Below, piece after piece: positions 36,690 through 44,725 of a stretch of DNA of 64,000 bases. Under the pieces are notes generated by a model. It was not told the origin of the DNA. It did no database searches and saw nothing but the letters and a program-made list of their open reading frames with translations. How positions within the stretch are numbered: the stretch's first letter is position 1; each line of letters begins with the position of its first letter. The stretch is from positions 23,768-87,767 of the forward strand of contig JAIOAX010000021.1 in the NCBI GenBank assembly GCA_019873645.1. The letters are read 5' to 3'. This stretch comes from Chloroflexota bacterium. Its GTDB lineage: Bacteria > Chloroflexota > Anaerolineae > B4-G1 > SLSP01. Position numbers and translations under genes: made by a program.

Positions 36690-37013
36690 ATGGTAGAAAT
36701 GACCTTACGATTGCCGCAAACTCTAGTACAATTGCCAGAGCGAGAACGTGGCAAGCTCATTCGCGCAGGGTTGCAGGAAGCTACGCGGGCCAGAATTCGT
36801 CAAATCAAGGCCGAGATTGCCGCGGCACAACAGGAACTCGCCCGTTTTGAAACCCGTTATGGGATGTCACTGACGAGGTTCGAGGTAGAATTGCTCCCCC
36901 ACCAAGACTCACTTCAAGTCCACGAGGACTACAATGACTGGTTCTATTGGCAAAGTGTACTTGAAGAGAAGCAACGCTTGCTGGCCGAGCTGGAAGCCCT
37001 GGACCTCGTATGA
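36690..37013 (+). CDS. Putative antitoxin partner of the TumE-like protein
   Basis: A 107-residue protein, MVEMTLRLPQTLVQLPERERGKLIRAGLQ..., with a ribbon-helix-helix-like start and a long coiled-coil region (RIRQIKAEIAAAQQELARFETRYG, VLEEKQRLLAELEAL). Its stop overlaps the next start as ATGA. The order, size and overlap fit a toxin-antitoxin pair in which this is the antitoxin; the family itself is not recognised. TTG at 36684 with GGAG six bases upstream is an equally good start. Confidence 0.6.
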   Translation: MVEMTLRLPQTLVQLPERERGKLIRAGLQEATRARIRQIKAEIAAAQQELARFETRYGMSLTRFEVELLPHQDSLQVHEDYNDWFYWQSVLEEKQRLLAELEALDLV

Positions 37014-37351
37014 CTCCAGAGACGTTAGCCCAACATCCCTTAATCACAGCTGTCAGCCACTTCATGCATCGGCTAGATGGTTCGATTGAACAGTTCAAAG
37101 CTGAAGTTCAACTCATTGACGGTTCACGGCTGTATATCAACGAAGTCTACATTGACGCGACGTTACGCAAGTATGCCTATTATCGGCTCACGCCTGGTGG
37201 GGAGATTCTCCAGGGTTGGGACAACGCGCCGCATCATCCCGAAATCGCGTCTTATCCGCACCACATTCATCAACAGGGACTTGTGCAACCTTCATCGGTG
37301 CGTTCGCTAGACGATGTATTAACGTTGCTTGAAACACACTTACAGGATTGA
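37010..37351 (+). CDS. TumE/DUF6516-like toxin
   Basis: A 113-residue protein. The pattern GSRLYINEVYIDATLRKYAYYRLTP, GWDNAPHHPEIASYPHHIH and the C-terminal SLDDVLTLLETHL match DUF6516, the family that includes TumE toxins. It overlaps the preceding coiled-coil gene by four bases. RNase-type toxicity is known for some family members and is inferred here. Both genes look intact. Confidence 0.72.
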   Translation: MTPETLAQHPLITAVSHFMHRLDGSIEQFKAEVQLIDGSRLYINEVYIDATLRKYAYYRLTPGGEILQGWDNAPHHPEIASYPHHIHQQGLVQPSSVRSLDDVLTLLETHLQD

Positions 37352-37374
37352 GATTATCGCGATCTTAATCTTAC

Positions 37375-37409
37375 AGCACGCGCCAGGACCTTGTGTCCTG
37401 GCGCGTGCT
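37375..37409. terminator. Bidirectional hairpin terminator
   Basis: A perfect 15-bp inverted repeat AGCACGCGCCAGGAC / GTCCTGGCGCGTGCT with a five-base loop, between the convergent toxin-antitoxin and AOR genes. ATCCGTTT-type repeats follow (37420-37446). Confidence 0.85.
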
Positions 37410-37449
37410 ATCTTCTCAAATCCGTTTCATCCGTTTAGTCCGTTGACAT

Positions 37450-39306
37450 TTACCGTGCCCATGCGATGTCCAGATCGTGAAGTTTGGCATCCGTAGGAAC
37501 GCCGGTCTGCGGATCCCACCCCATCATCCCATAGAACAGAGAAATGGCCTCGTCGAGCACTTCGGGCGTCACCGGCTTCTCGTTGAGCGTACCGCTGACG
37601 TGATACTGCGCCATCCGTGCAGGCAATGTGTCGTCGGCGCGCGTCAGCCCCTCACGCAGATTGAAAAGCCGCGCCAGCGTTACCCCGCGCTCTCCAATTC
37701 TGAGCAGCTCCCATTTGCTGACCTTCCAGCCGGTGATGGCGCGCACGATTTCGACGACCTCATCATCGGACCAGGGAACGAAGGCGCACCATCCCAGGCT
37801 ATTCCCCAGCCATGTCCAGTTGGCAGTATAGGTATAAGCGCGCACTTTGGCAGGATTTAACACGGTTGGAGGAATCGGCTCGTAGACCCCCACGCCGTAG
37901 GCTTGCTCCCCCGCCGGGTCGCGGGCGAACCCTTCGTCCCACATGTTGTGCATGTGATCGGCGCCGGTCGGCGAGACGGCGTAGCCAAGTGCCTGCCCAT
38001 GCCGCGTGCGACATTCGTGCATTGGAAAAGGCTGCCCTTTCACGTTGATGGCATACGCCTCTGCGCCATGGCCGATTTTCTGCGCGGCGACCGTTGATCC
38101 TTCGGCCAACAAATCGCCCAGGCCCTCACGTTCGGCGATCCGCCGCACCATCTCGACCATCGCCTTAGCGTTGCCGAAACGCAGCTCCAGGCCGTCGGTG
38201 TCTTCTACGGTCAACAGTTCGTTCTCGAAACATTCCATCGCAAAGCCGATCACCATGCCGGTGGTGATGGTATCTATGCCGTAGGCATTGCACAGTTCGT
38301 GGGCTTTGGCGATGGCGCGCAGATCATCCACCCCGCAAACCGAGCCAACCGCGCCGATGGTCTCGTACTCCGGTCCGCCGTAAACCGGGTCCACATCGTA
38401 GTCCGCGTCGTGGACTTCGACCACACGCTTGCAGCGAATGGGACAGGCATAACAACCACCCCGGTCAATCAAGATGGTGTCGCGCATGGCTTCGCCGCCG
38501 ATCTTCTCCGCGCCTTCGAATTGCCCGTCCTGAAAGTTGCGGGTAGGCAGCGCGCCCACTTTGCTTAACCCCACCAGACCGCCGGCCGTACCGAGTTCAT
38601 GCATCATCCAGGCTTTCTCTTTCCAGGTATCCACCATAGATTTAGCCAGCGTCTTGACGCCCTCTTCGTTGGCAAGGGGGATCGCCGTTCGCCCCAGCGC
38701 CACGACGCACTTGAGGTTCTTCGATCCCATCACCGCGCCCATGCCGGTGCGTCCAGCCGCGTGCTTGAGGTCGTTGATGATGCAGGCATAGCGCACCAGT
38801 TTCTCGCCGCCGGGGCCGATCAAAGCCATGCGTGCATTTTTGGCCCCCAGTTCAGCGCGCACGGCTGCCTGCGTCTCAGCCGTACTCTTGCCCCACAAAT
38901 GCTCCGCCGAGCGGATTTCGGCCTCGCCGTCATGCAGCCAGAGGTAGACGGGCGACGGGGCCTTGCCGCGTATCACGATGGCGTCGAAACCCGCGTGGCG
39001 CATTTCCGCCCCGAAGAAGCCGCCCACGTCGGATTCGCCGTAGCCGCCGGTCAACGGTGATTTGCCGCCCACCGCGCTGCGCCCGGAACCGGCAATCGGC
39101 ACGCCGGTCATCGCACCGGCGGCGAAGATCAACAGGTTGTCCGGGCCGAGCGGATCTACATTCGCAGGCATTTCTTTAAGCAAATAATAGCCGATAAAGC
39201 CATTCCCGCCCAGATAACGCCGGTAAAACGCTTCTGAGGGCTGTTCGACTTCCAATGTCCCGGTGGTCAAGTCAACCTTCAAGATTTTTCCTGTGTAGCC
39301 GTTCAT
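37450..39306 (-). CDS. aor: Tungsten-dependent aldehyde:ferredoxin oxidoreductase
   Basis: A 618-residue AOR-family enzyme that oxidises aldehydes to acids with ferredoxin as acceptor. The start MNGYTGKILKVDLTTG, GSGRSAVGGKSPLTGGYGESDVGG and GRTGMGAVMGSKNLK bind tungstopterin. The 4Fe-4S ligands are CYACPIRC plus a later cysteine (NSLGWCAF). Length is typical. GGAGG lies before the ATG. No AOR accessory gene is adjacent. With the ferredoxin-type aldo/keto reductase nearby it suggests anaerobic sugar or glyceraldehyde oxidation in the cytoplasm. Confidence 0.93.
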   Translation of the reverse strand: MNGYTGKILKVDLTTGTLEVEQPSEAFYRRYLGGNGFIGYYLLKEMPANVDPLGPDNLLIFAAGAMTGVPIAGSGRSAVGGKSPLTGGYGESDVGGFFGAEMRHAGFDAIVIRGKAPSPVYLWLHDGEAEIRSAEHLWGKSTAETQAAVRAELGAKNARMALIGPGGEKLVRYACIINDLKHAAGRTGMGAVMGSKNLKCVVALGRTAIPLANEEGVKTLAKSMVDTWKEKAWMMHELGTAGGLVGLSKVGALPTRNFQDGQFEGAEKIGGEAMRDTILIDRGGCYACPIRCKRVVEVHDADYDVDPVYGGPEYETIGAVGSVCGVDDLRAIAKAHELCNAYGIDTITTGMVIGFAMECFENELLTVEDTDGLELRFGNAKAMVEMVRRIAEREGLGDLLAEGSTVAAQKIGHGAEAYAINVKGQPFPMHECRTRHGQALGYAVSPTGADHMHNMWDEGFARDPAGEQAYGVGVYEPIPPTVLNPAKVRAYTYTANWTWLGNSLGWCAFVPWSDDEVVEIVRAITGWKVSKWELLRIGERGVTLARLFNLREGLTRADDTLPARMAQYHVSGTLNEKPVTPEVLDEAISLFYGMMGWDPQTGVPTDAKLHDLDIAWAR

Positions 39307-39360
39307 TTTATACCTCCACAGTAAGTGATTGATAACTGGTTACTGATTACTCGTTACCGA

Positions 39361-40212
39361 TTACCCATTCCCCGTCGCGCCAAAAACGTCCAGGTAGTGA
39401 CCACAGCGTTCCTGAAATGATTCGACGGCAATTTTACCGAAAGCGAAGTAATGCAAGTTATCCTCTGCACGCGCCGCTGCGGTAAGGCGTTGCGCCGTCG
39501 TGACAAAGAGATCGGTCGCCACGTTGACCTTCGAGATGCCGGCGACGATGGCATCACGGAACTGCTGATCGGAACAACCGGAGCCGCCGTGTAACGCCAG
39601 TGGAATGTCCACCCGCGAGCGGATCTCGCGGAGCAGTTCCAGATCGAGGTGCGGCTCGCCGGCATACAGGCCATGCGCCGTGCCGATGGCGACGGCCAGA
39701 ATGTCCACGCCGGTTTCGGCGACAAAACGTTCTACGTCGTCAGGATTGGTAAAGCCCTTGCGCTGCGCGCCGAATTCCTGATACTCGCTGCCGGAACCGA
39801 CGTGTCCCAATTCCGCTTCGACGGCCAGGCCGACGGCATGCGCAGCGCGCACCACAGCGCGCGTGTTGGCGATGTTTTCTTCAAGGGGCAACCGGGAACC
39901 GTCATACATCACATCGGTAAATCCCAACGCAATCGCTTTAATGCACTGCTCAAAGCTGCTGCCGTGATCTAACATCAGTGATACCGGCACATTGGCCGTC
40001 TCGGCGCGTGTGCGAATGTACGCTACAAAGGCCCGCGCATTAGGGCGCTCCAGCGCCCCGGCATAGACGGCAAGCATTGCCGGGGCGCGCTTCTCTTCCA
40101 ACGCTGCCAGCAAGCCATCAACACTGTACATATCGGCCATATCGAAGAGCGGAAGGGCATAACGATTCTGCTGCGCCCGCTTAAGATGTGGAAGGATTGA
40201 AATGAGTGGCAT
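39361..40212 (-). CDS. Class II fructose-bisphosphate-type aldolase
   Basis: A 283-residue zinc aldolase (FbaA/GatY/KbaY family). Zinc and catalytic residues are visible in VSLMLDHGSSF, AVEAELGHVGSGSE, IGTAHGLY and LALHGGSGC, followed by GISKVNVATD. It cleaves a ketose (bis)phosphate in the cytoplasm; fructose-1,6-bisphosphate, tagatose-1,6-bisphosphate or a related sugar is possible. The ATG at 40212 (MPLISILPHL) is chosen on family alignment, although the GGGAGA site is 13 bases upstream. It lies between AOR and a PfkB kinase on the same strand. Confidence 0.87.
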   Translation of the reverse strand: MPLISILPHLKRAQQNRYALPLFDMADMYSVDGLLAALEEKRAPAMLAVYAGALERPNARAFVAYIRTRAETANVPVSLMLDHGSSFEQCIKAIALGFTDVMYDGSRLPLEENIANTRAVVRAAHAVGLAVEAELGHVGSGSEYQEFGAQRKGFTNPDDVERFVAETGVDILAVAIGTAHGLYAGEPHLDLELLREIRSRVDIPLALHGGSGCSDQQFRDAIVAGISKVNVATDLFVTTAQRLTAAARAEDNLHYFAFGKIAVESFQERCGHYLDVFGATGNG

Positions 40213-40240
40213 AATGATTAATAGTCTCCCTTGCAAATAA

Positions 40241-40315
40241 TCTGATAGTCGTTAGCCCAATAGTGCTGCGCGCATTTTCATTATCGGGGCTGTACCACAG
40301 GTTCGATTAAACTCC
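40241..40315 (-). promoter_or_regulatory. 75-bp conserved element upstream of the aldolase
   Basis: Second copy of the element at 26956-27030, ungapped and at a similar distance from the start codon. The 40213-40342 spacer holds nothing else recognisable. Confidence 0.45.
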
Positions 40316-40342
40316 CGTGGCAATCGCTCGAACATTGGTACG

Positions 40343-41281
40343 TTATTCTATAGCAACACCGCGTTCACGCAAGAACATCAGTACAGCAGCGAAATCCGGT
40401 ATGCCGCCGCGCCCGCCTAATCGCGTGCACTTGAGCGCCGCAACCGCCGTCGCAAAGCGCGCGATCTGCCGCAAGTTCCAGCCGTGCAATAGCCCGACGA
40501 GATACGCGCCGTGAAACACGTCCCCGGCACCGGTCGTATCTATGACCTCCACGGGGAAGGCCGGCGTGTGAAAGCACTCATTCGCCGTGATCGTGTAACT
40601 GCCGTCGGCCCCTTCAGTTTGTACAAAGATGCGCGGCCCCATGGTCAGAATTGCGGCGCCCGCTTCCCATATATCGGCGATGCCGGTCAATCCACGCGCA
40701 AACCCCGAGCCGCTGATGAGCACATCCACATAGGGAAGCAAACGGCGGAGATGCTCGCCGACGGGGCCATCGGTCTTGTGCCCATCCAGCGACACTGTTT
40801 TGCCGGCGGCCTTCATCCATTGCGCAGCCTGGAGCGCCGCTGCATTGTGGAAACCGTCCAGGTGCAAATAATCCGCCGCCGTGATGTACTCGCGGTCCAG
40901 TTCCTCCGGGCGGATCTGGCTTTCCCCCCAACGTCGCACGCCTGAAAAAATGCGTTCGCCTGTTTCCGCATGGATGTTGACGACGACGATTTGATCCTCG
41001 GGTGCATCGCGGTACACCATACGGCTTAAATCTATGCCCCATTCGCGCATCGAACGCAACTTGAACTCCGCGGGGGCGTCGTTACCGGCAGAACCGATGA
41101 ACCCCACGCGCGCGCCCAGCCTGGCCGCCGCAACCATCGCCGTCCCTACCGGCCCTCCGCCGTCAAAACCGAAAGCGCTGATCCGCGTTCCCCCGCGCTC
41201 CCAGGTGGGTAACTCGGTGCAACGGATCAGCACATCCAACGTACACATGCCTAGACCGATGATTTGAAGATTATGCGTCAT
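40343..41281 (-). CDS. PfkB/ribokinase-family sugar kinase
   Basis: A 312-residue carbohydrate kinase. GLGMCTLDVLIRC, DGGGPVGTAMVAAARLGARVGFIG, the substrate-loop residues, and DTTGAGDVFHGAYL (anion hole and catalytic Asp) are typical. It phosphorylates a sugar or sugar acid using ATP; next to an aldolase and not far from galactonate dehydratase, 2-keto-3-deoxygalactonate or tagatose/fructose phosphate is a reasonable guess. The ATG at 41281 (MTHNLQII) is chosen on family length; no strong ribosome site is visible. Confidence 0.88.
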   Translation of the reverse strand: MTHNLQIIGLGMCTLDVLIRCTELPTWERGGTRISAFGFDGGGPVGTAMVAAARLGARVGFIGSAGNDAPAEFKLRSMREWGIDLSRMVYRDAPEDQIVVVNIHAETGERIFSGVRRWGESQIRPEELDREYITAADYLHLDGFHNAAALQAAQWMKAAGKTVSLDGHKTDGPVGEHLRRLLPYVDVLISGSGFARGLTGIADIWEAGAAILTMGPRIFVQTEGADGSYTITANECFHTPAFPVEVIDTTGAGDVFHGAYLVGLLHGWNLRQIARFATAVAALKCTRLGGRGGIPDFAAVLMFLRERGVAIE

Positions 41282-41363
41282 GCTAAAATCTGTTGAATTT
41301 TTCAAGAAGAAAATCACGCAGTTGATGTGCAAACACAGGTTGATTATACGCCTTTTTCGCGCT

Positions 41364-41391
41364 TTGACCTATTGGCAAGACTGGTTATACT
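41364..41391 (+). promoter_or_regulatory. Sigma70-like promoter upstream of the pentapeptide gene
   Basis: TTGACC (41364-41369) and TATACT (41386-41391) are 16 bases apart. A second pair, TTGGCA (41372) and GATAAT (41395), overlaps it at 17 bases. The start codon is at 41517, about 120 bases downstream, after an AATCTGCT-type repeat. Confidence 0.5.
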
Positions 41392-41516
41392 AGAGATAAT
41401 AAAGGGTATACCATCAACAGATTGCAGTCGGCTACTCCTCATCTGCTTAATCCGCTAAATCTGCTGATGAGAACAACACATACGTAAATCGGACCGAACA
41501 AAGGCATCTGGTTAGA

Positions 41517-42533
41517 ATGAAACAGGCTTATTTTTACCACTATCGGCTGGGAATGCAAAAGCTGATCAATGCCTTGGGCAAAGACCACCCACGCATCCAT
41601 GAGGTGCAAGTCCTCCAGCATCGGCTCACCGAGAACCTTGCCCAAACGTTAGAACACGGCAACACCCCGGCTCTCGATGACAGCCGCGAACGGATCCTCG
41701 AAAGCTGTGAACGCCTCAGCCGCCTCTTGACCGGTGTGCCATTTTACGAATTCTGCGGCTTGCCCGGCCTGATGGATGCTACAATGCCCCCCAACACGGC
41801 CAAACTCCTGGAAGCCTATTTCACCCGCATGAACGACTTGCTGATCTATCAAGGGTTGCGCACTGCTCCGCCCACCAGTGAAGTGCGCAACATCGCCCGC
41901 GAACAGACGTTGGCGATCTTACACACCCTTAACGACGACGGGGCCAGCAAAGGTCAGGTCTTGCAGTTCTTGTATGAGGCCGGCCTGGTCACCCAGGAAT
42001 CGGCGGTCCTGTTCCTGTCCGAGGCCGATTTGACAGGCGTGCGGCTTAACGGCGCCTTCCTGGTCGAGGCGCACCTGGCCGGCGCGCACCTGGAACATGC
42101 CTATTTGGAGCACGCGCACCTGGAATGGGCCCATCTGGGTGAAGCCAATCTGACCGAAGCGCGTATGAAGCGGGTGTTCCTGGTCGCCACATATCTGAGC
42201 CGCGCCAATCTGACACAGGCCGATTTACAAGAAGCGCACATGGTCAGCGCCAGGCTGGCCGGGGCCAATCTGAGCGAGGCCAATCTCACCCGCGCGCACC
42301 TGGAATGGGCGTTTATGGGGACAGCCAATCTGATGGGCGCCAGTCTGGTGGGGGCCCAACTGGTCGGCTGTGAGTTACGGGGCGCCAATCTGGCCTATAC
42401 CGATTTGTGCGGCGCCAATTTGCAGGACACACGCCTGACGTGGAGTCGCCTGCGCGACGCCACTTACGATGAAACCACACAATGGCCGGAAGGCTTCGAT
42501 CCCATCGCAGCCGGCGCGGTGCTAAAACGTTAA
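41517..42533 (+). CDS. Pentapeptide-repeat protein with an effector-associated-like N-terminus
   Basis: A 338-residue protein. Residues 1-80 (YHYRLGMQKLINALGKDHP, LTENLAQTLEHGNT, ERILESCERLSRLLTGVPF, YEFCG) resemble the helical effector-associated domains that Chloroflexota use as adaptors in conflict systems. Residues about 168-315 form roughly 28 pentapeptide repeats of the A(D/N)LxxA type (EADLTGV, EANLTEA, GANLSEA), which fold into a right-handed quadrilateral helix. Such proteins mimic DNA or serve as binding scaffolds. The ATG at 41517 has a weak ribosome site. A GAF-domain gene follows 30 bp later and is likely in the same transcript. Confidence 0.8.
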   Translation: MKQAYFYHYRLGMQKLINALGKDHPRIHEVQVLQHRLTENLAQTLEHGNTPALDDSRERILESCERLSRLLTGVPFYEFCGLPGLMDATMPPNTAKLLEAYFTRMNDLLIYQGLRTAPPTSEVRNIAREQTLAILHTLNDDGASKGQVLQFLYEAGLVTQESAVLFLSEADLTGVRLNGAFLVEAHLAGAHLEHAYLEHAHLEWAHLGEANLTEARMKRVFLVATYLSRANLTQADLQEAHMVSARLAGANLSEANLTRAHLEWAFMGTANLMGASLVGAQLVGCELRGANLAYTDLCGANLQDTRLTWSRLRDATYDETTQWPEGFDPIAAGAVLKR

Positions 42534-42563
42534 TCACGGCACCCGGTCGTTGATCTGGCAGTG

Positions 42564-43247
42564 ATGTTCTCAACAGAAAAGCGCTTTGAACAACTCTTGG
42601 AGCGCATTTTGCTGGAAGCCAAGACGCTCTGCAATGCCGATGGGGGGACACTTTATCTACGCGACCCACAGGACCGCCTGGTGTTTACCCTCATGCACAA
42701 CGACACTTTACATATCGCCCTCGGCGGCACAACCGGTCAGCCGATTCCCTTCGCGCCGTTGCCGCTTTACAACCCCGTAACCGGCACACCCAATCACAGC
42801 AATGTCGCCGTTCATGCAGCGCTCACGCATGAAACGATCAACATCTCTGATGCTTATCACGTCGAAGGTTTCGACTTTTCCGGTACAAAAGCCTTTGATC
42901 GGCAAACCGGTTACCGTTCCCGCTCCTTTCTTACCGTCCCCTTGTGTGACGAGAACAACGAGCTGTTGGGCGTGTTGCAACTCATCAATGCGCGCGCTCC
43001 TGATAACTATACGGTGATCGCCTTCAGCGCCGGCCTGCAGAAGGTTGTGGAATCCCTATCCACACTCGCAGCCCTGGCGCTGGCAGCCTATATCCGTGAG
43101 CAAAAACTGCGCGCCGAGATTCAGGAATTACGCATCGCCGTAGACCAGGAAAAGAAAGAGCGGCAGGTCACGCAAATTACCGAATCCGAGTACTTCCAAA
43201 CCCTCCGACTTCAAGCTCACAAACTGCGTGCCCGTGTTGTCCGCTAA
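42564..43247 (+). CDS. GAF-domain sensor protein with coiled-coil tail
   Basis: A 227-residue protein. A GAF domain covers about residues 5-170: FEQLLERILLEAKTLCNADG, GTLYLRD, then TINISDAYHVEGFDFSGTKAFD and GYRSRSFLTVPL..LLGVLQLIN, the family that binds cyclic nucleotides or small ligands. The C-terminal helix ends QVTQITESEYFQTLRLQAHKLR, a tail I recall in other Chloroflexota sensor proteins. No output domain is present, so it must act through a partner, perhaps the pentapeptide protein upstream. ATG at 42564 is chosen over GTG one codon earlier. Confidence 0.85.
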   Translation: MFSTEKRFEQLLERILLEAKTLCNADGGTLYLRDPQDRLVFTLMHNDTLHIALGGTTGQPIPFAPLPLYNPVTGTPNHSNVAVHAALTHETINISDAYHVEGFDFSGTKAFDRQTGYRSRSFLTVPLCDENNELLGVLQLINARAPDNYTVIAFSAGLQKVVESLSTLAALALAAYIREQKLRAEIQELRIAVDQEKKERQVTQITESEYFQTLRLQAHKLRARVVR

Positions 43248-43271
43248 GAGACCTGAATACCCTCATCCCGT

Positions 43272-44093
43272 TCAAATCCTCCTGATCCACCCAGGATGAG
43301 TGTATTTCTCAGCCACAAGCTGTGCGATCAGGCGCCGCTCGGCAGAGAGAAGCGGTGCAGGAACAAGATCAAGATTCAGCAGTGTAGCACAGCCCTCAAC
43401 GAACGCTTCAGCAACGGTCTGCCAGGCGACCGCATAGCCAAGCGCATCGCACAAAGTGAGCGCGTGGGCGCGAACACGCTCCGCAGGCGGGGAAGCCGTG
43501 AGATAGGTGCACACGCGGGCGATGTCGCCGTCAAGGGGCAACGTCCCATGCAGAAGAATCCCCCCCTTAATCCGCATTTGCGCGCTGCCGCACAGCTTAC
43601 GCGCCCCCACGGTAATCTCGTAATCGGAAGGCATCTCGAAGCAGACCGGTGAGCGCGGCCCGCTGCGGTTTTCGGCATGCCTGCCGGCTACGGCGTTCGC
43701 AAGGCCGACTTTTTCCAGCGCGTAAAGCAACGCCGCGCTCAGGCCGCGGTAGCTCTCCACAACGTCGCCGCTCAGCCGTGGCTCATCATGCGTCACGGCG
43801 ACGCTGTAAGAGAATTCGTCCTCGTGAAAGACGGCTGTGCCGCCGGTCGCGCGCCGCAGCAAAGGGATGCCCGCGGCTTCCAGCGCCGCCACATCGGCAT
43901 CGGCGAACGGCTGCCCGCGTCCCAACGTCAACGCGGGCGACGCCCAGGCATAGAGTCGCAGGGTAGGCGGTGAGCGCCGCGCCGCGACTTCTCGCACCAG
44001 CGTCTCATCGGTCGCCAGGTTCAACGCGCCGGGTTGGGGATGAGGCTCCAGGAGCAGACGCCAGGTGGCCGAAGGGTAGTTGAGCGTCGTCAA
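43272..44093 (-). CDS. Lipoate-protein ligase A family protein
   Basis: A 273-residue BPL/LplA/LipB-superfamily protein. WRLLLEPHPQPGALNLATDETLV, LRLYAWASPALTLGRGQ, LLRRATGGTAVFHEDEFSYSV (the RRxxGGGAVxH-like lipoyl-binding loop with TGGTAVFH) and GARKLCGSAQMRIKGGILLHGTL are typical of octanoyl/lipoyl transferases. It attaches lipoate or an octanoyl group to carrier domains. The only fitting start is TTG at 44093, without a clear ribosome site. Octanoyltransferase LipM-like activity is an alternative. Confidence 0.85.
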   Translation of the reverse strand: MTTLNYPSATWRLLLEPHPQPGALNLATDETLVREVAARRSPPTLRLYAWASPALTLGRGQPFADADVAALEAAGIPLLRRATGGTAVFHEDEFSYSVAVTHDEPRLSGDVVESYRGLSAALLYALEKVGLANAVAGRHAENRSGPRSPVCFEMPSDYEITVGARKLCGSAQMRIKGGILLHGTLPLDGDIARVCTYLTASPPAERVRAHALTLCDALGYAVAWQTVAEAFVEGCATLLNLDLVPAPLLSAERRLIAQLVAEKYTHPGWIRRI

Positions 44094-44170
44094 TTGTTAA
44101 GCCTGAGTCAAAATTAAAAGTTAGACATCCGATGCTGAATCGGCGAATGTATGGGGCAGCGGACACGTAG

Positions 44171-44392
44171 CTACAACAGATCGGTGAATTCTTCAACCGT
44201 CAAACCGGCTTTACGAAGTAAATCGCGCAACAATCCCGGACCTAAGACCGGGTGCAGCGGCACAGAAAGTGTATAGATAGAGTTATTTTTGGTAAGAACG
44301 ACATGGCTGCCACGTTGTCAAGCTACGTCCCAGCCAGCTTTTTCAAAAGCACAGATGGCTTCTCTTCCCGAAACACGTGGAAGCTTAGGCAT
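44171..44392 (-). pseudogene. hicA: hicA toxin gene with an in-frame stop
   Basis: Reading on the minus strand from ATG at 44392 gives PKLPRVSGREAICAFEKAG and, after the stop, QRGSHVVLTKNNSIYTLSVP then PVLGPGLLRDLLRKAGLTVEEF, a full-length HicA mRNA interferase of 73 residues. Codon 25 (44320-44318) is TGA where family members usually carry Arg, one C-to-T change from CGA. The catalytic His (GSHVV) lies after the stop. The ATG overlaps the 3' end of hicB by eight bases. Confidence 0.85.
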
Positions 44393-44639
44393 ACACAGGG
44401 ACCTCAACTTCCAGGCTGTCAATGGTTAGCGGCAAGCCATGCTCTTGACGCACTTCCAGACATAACTGGATGGCTTCCTGGATATTTTGTAATGCCTCTG
44501 CTTGCGTTTCCCCCTGGCTCATACAGCCTGGAATAACCGGGCACTCAACGACATACCATCCTTCTTCATCCTGGTACATTGTGATCGGCAATCGCATCTT
44601 CTTCAACGGGGACTCTTTTCTCCCATATCCAGAATTCAT
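44385..44639 (-). CDS. hicB: HicB antitoxin
   Basis: An 84-residue HicB-type antitoxin. LPITMYQDEEGWYVVECPVIPG, CMSQGETQAEALQNIQEAIQLCLE is the partly degraded RNase H-like HicB fold; no DNA-binding domain follows. The ATG at 44639 has GGAGG six bases upstream; a GTG two codons earlier is less likely. It lies 5' of hicA, the order hicB-hicA being common. The antitoxin is intact while the toxin carries a nonsense codon. Confidence 0.88.
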   Translation of the reverse strand: MNSGYGRKESPLKKMRLPITMYQDEEGWYVVECPVIPGCMSQGETQAEALQNIQEAIQLCLEVRQEHGLPLTIDSLEVEVPVYA

Positions 44640-44725
44640 CGTCACCCTCCTATCTTCCTCAACTTATTCTAGGCCTTACATCCCTATTGTAACACGAACA
44701 TACCAGAACGAGCAACAATTGCACT

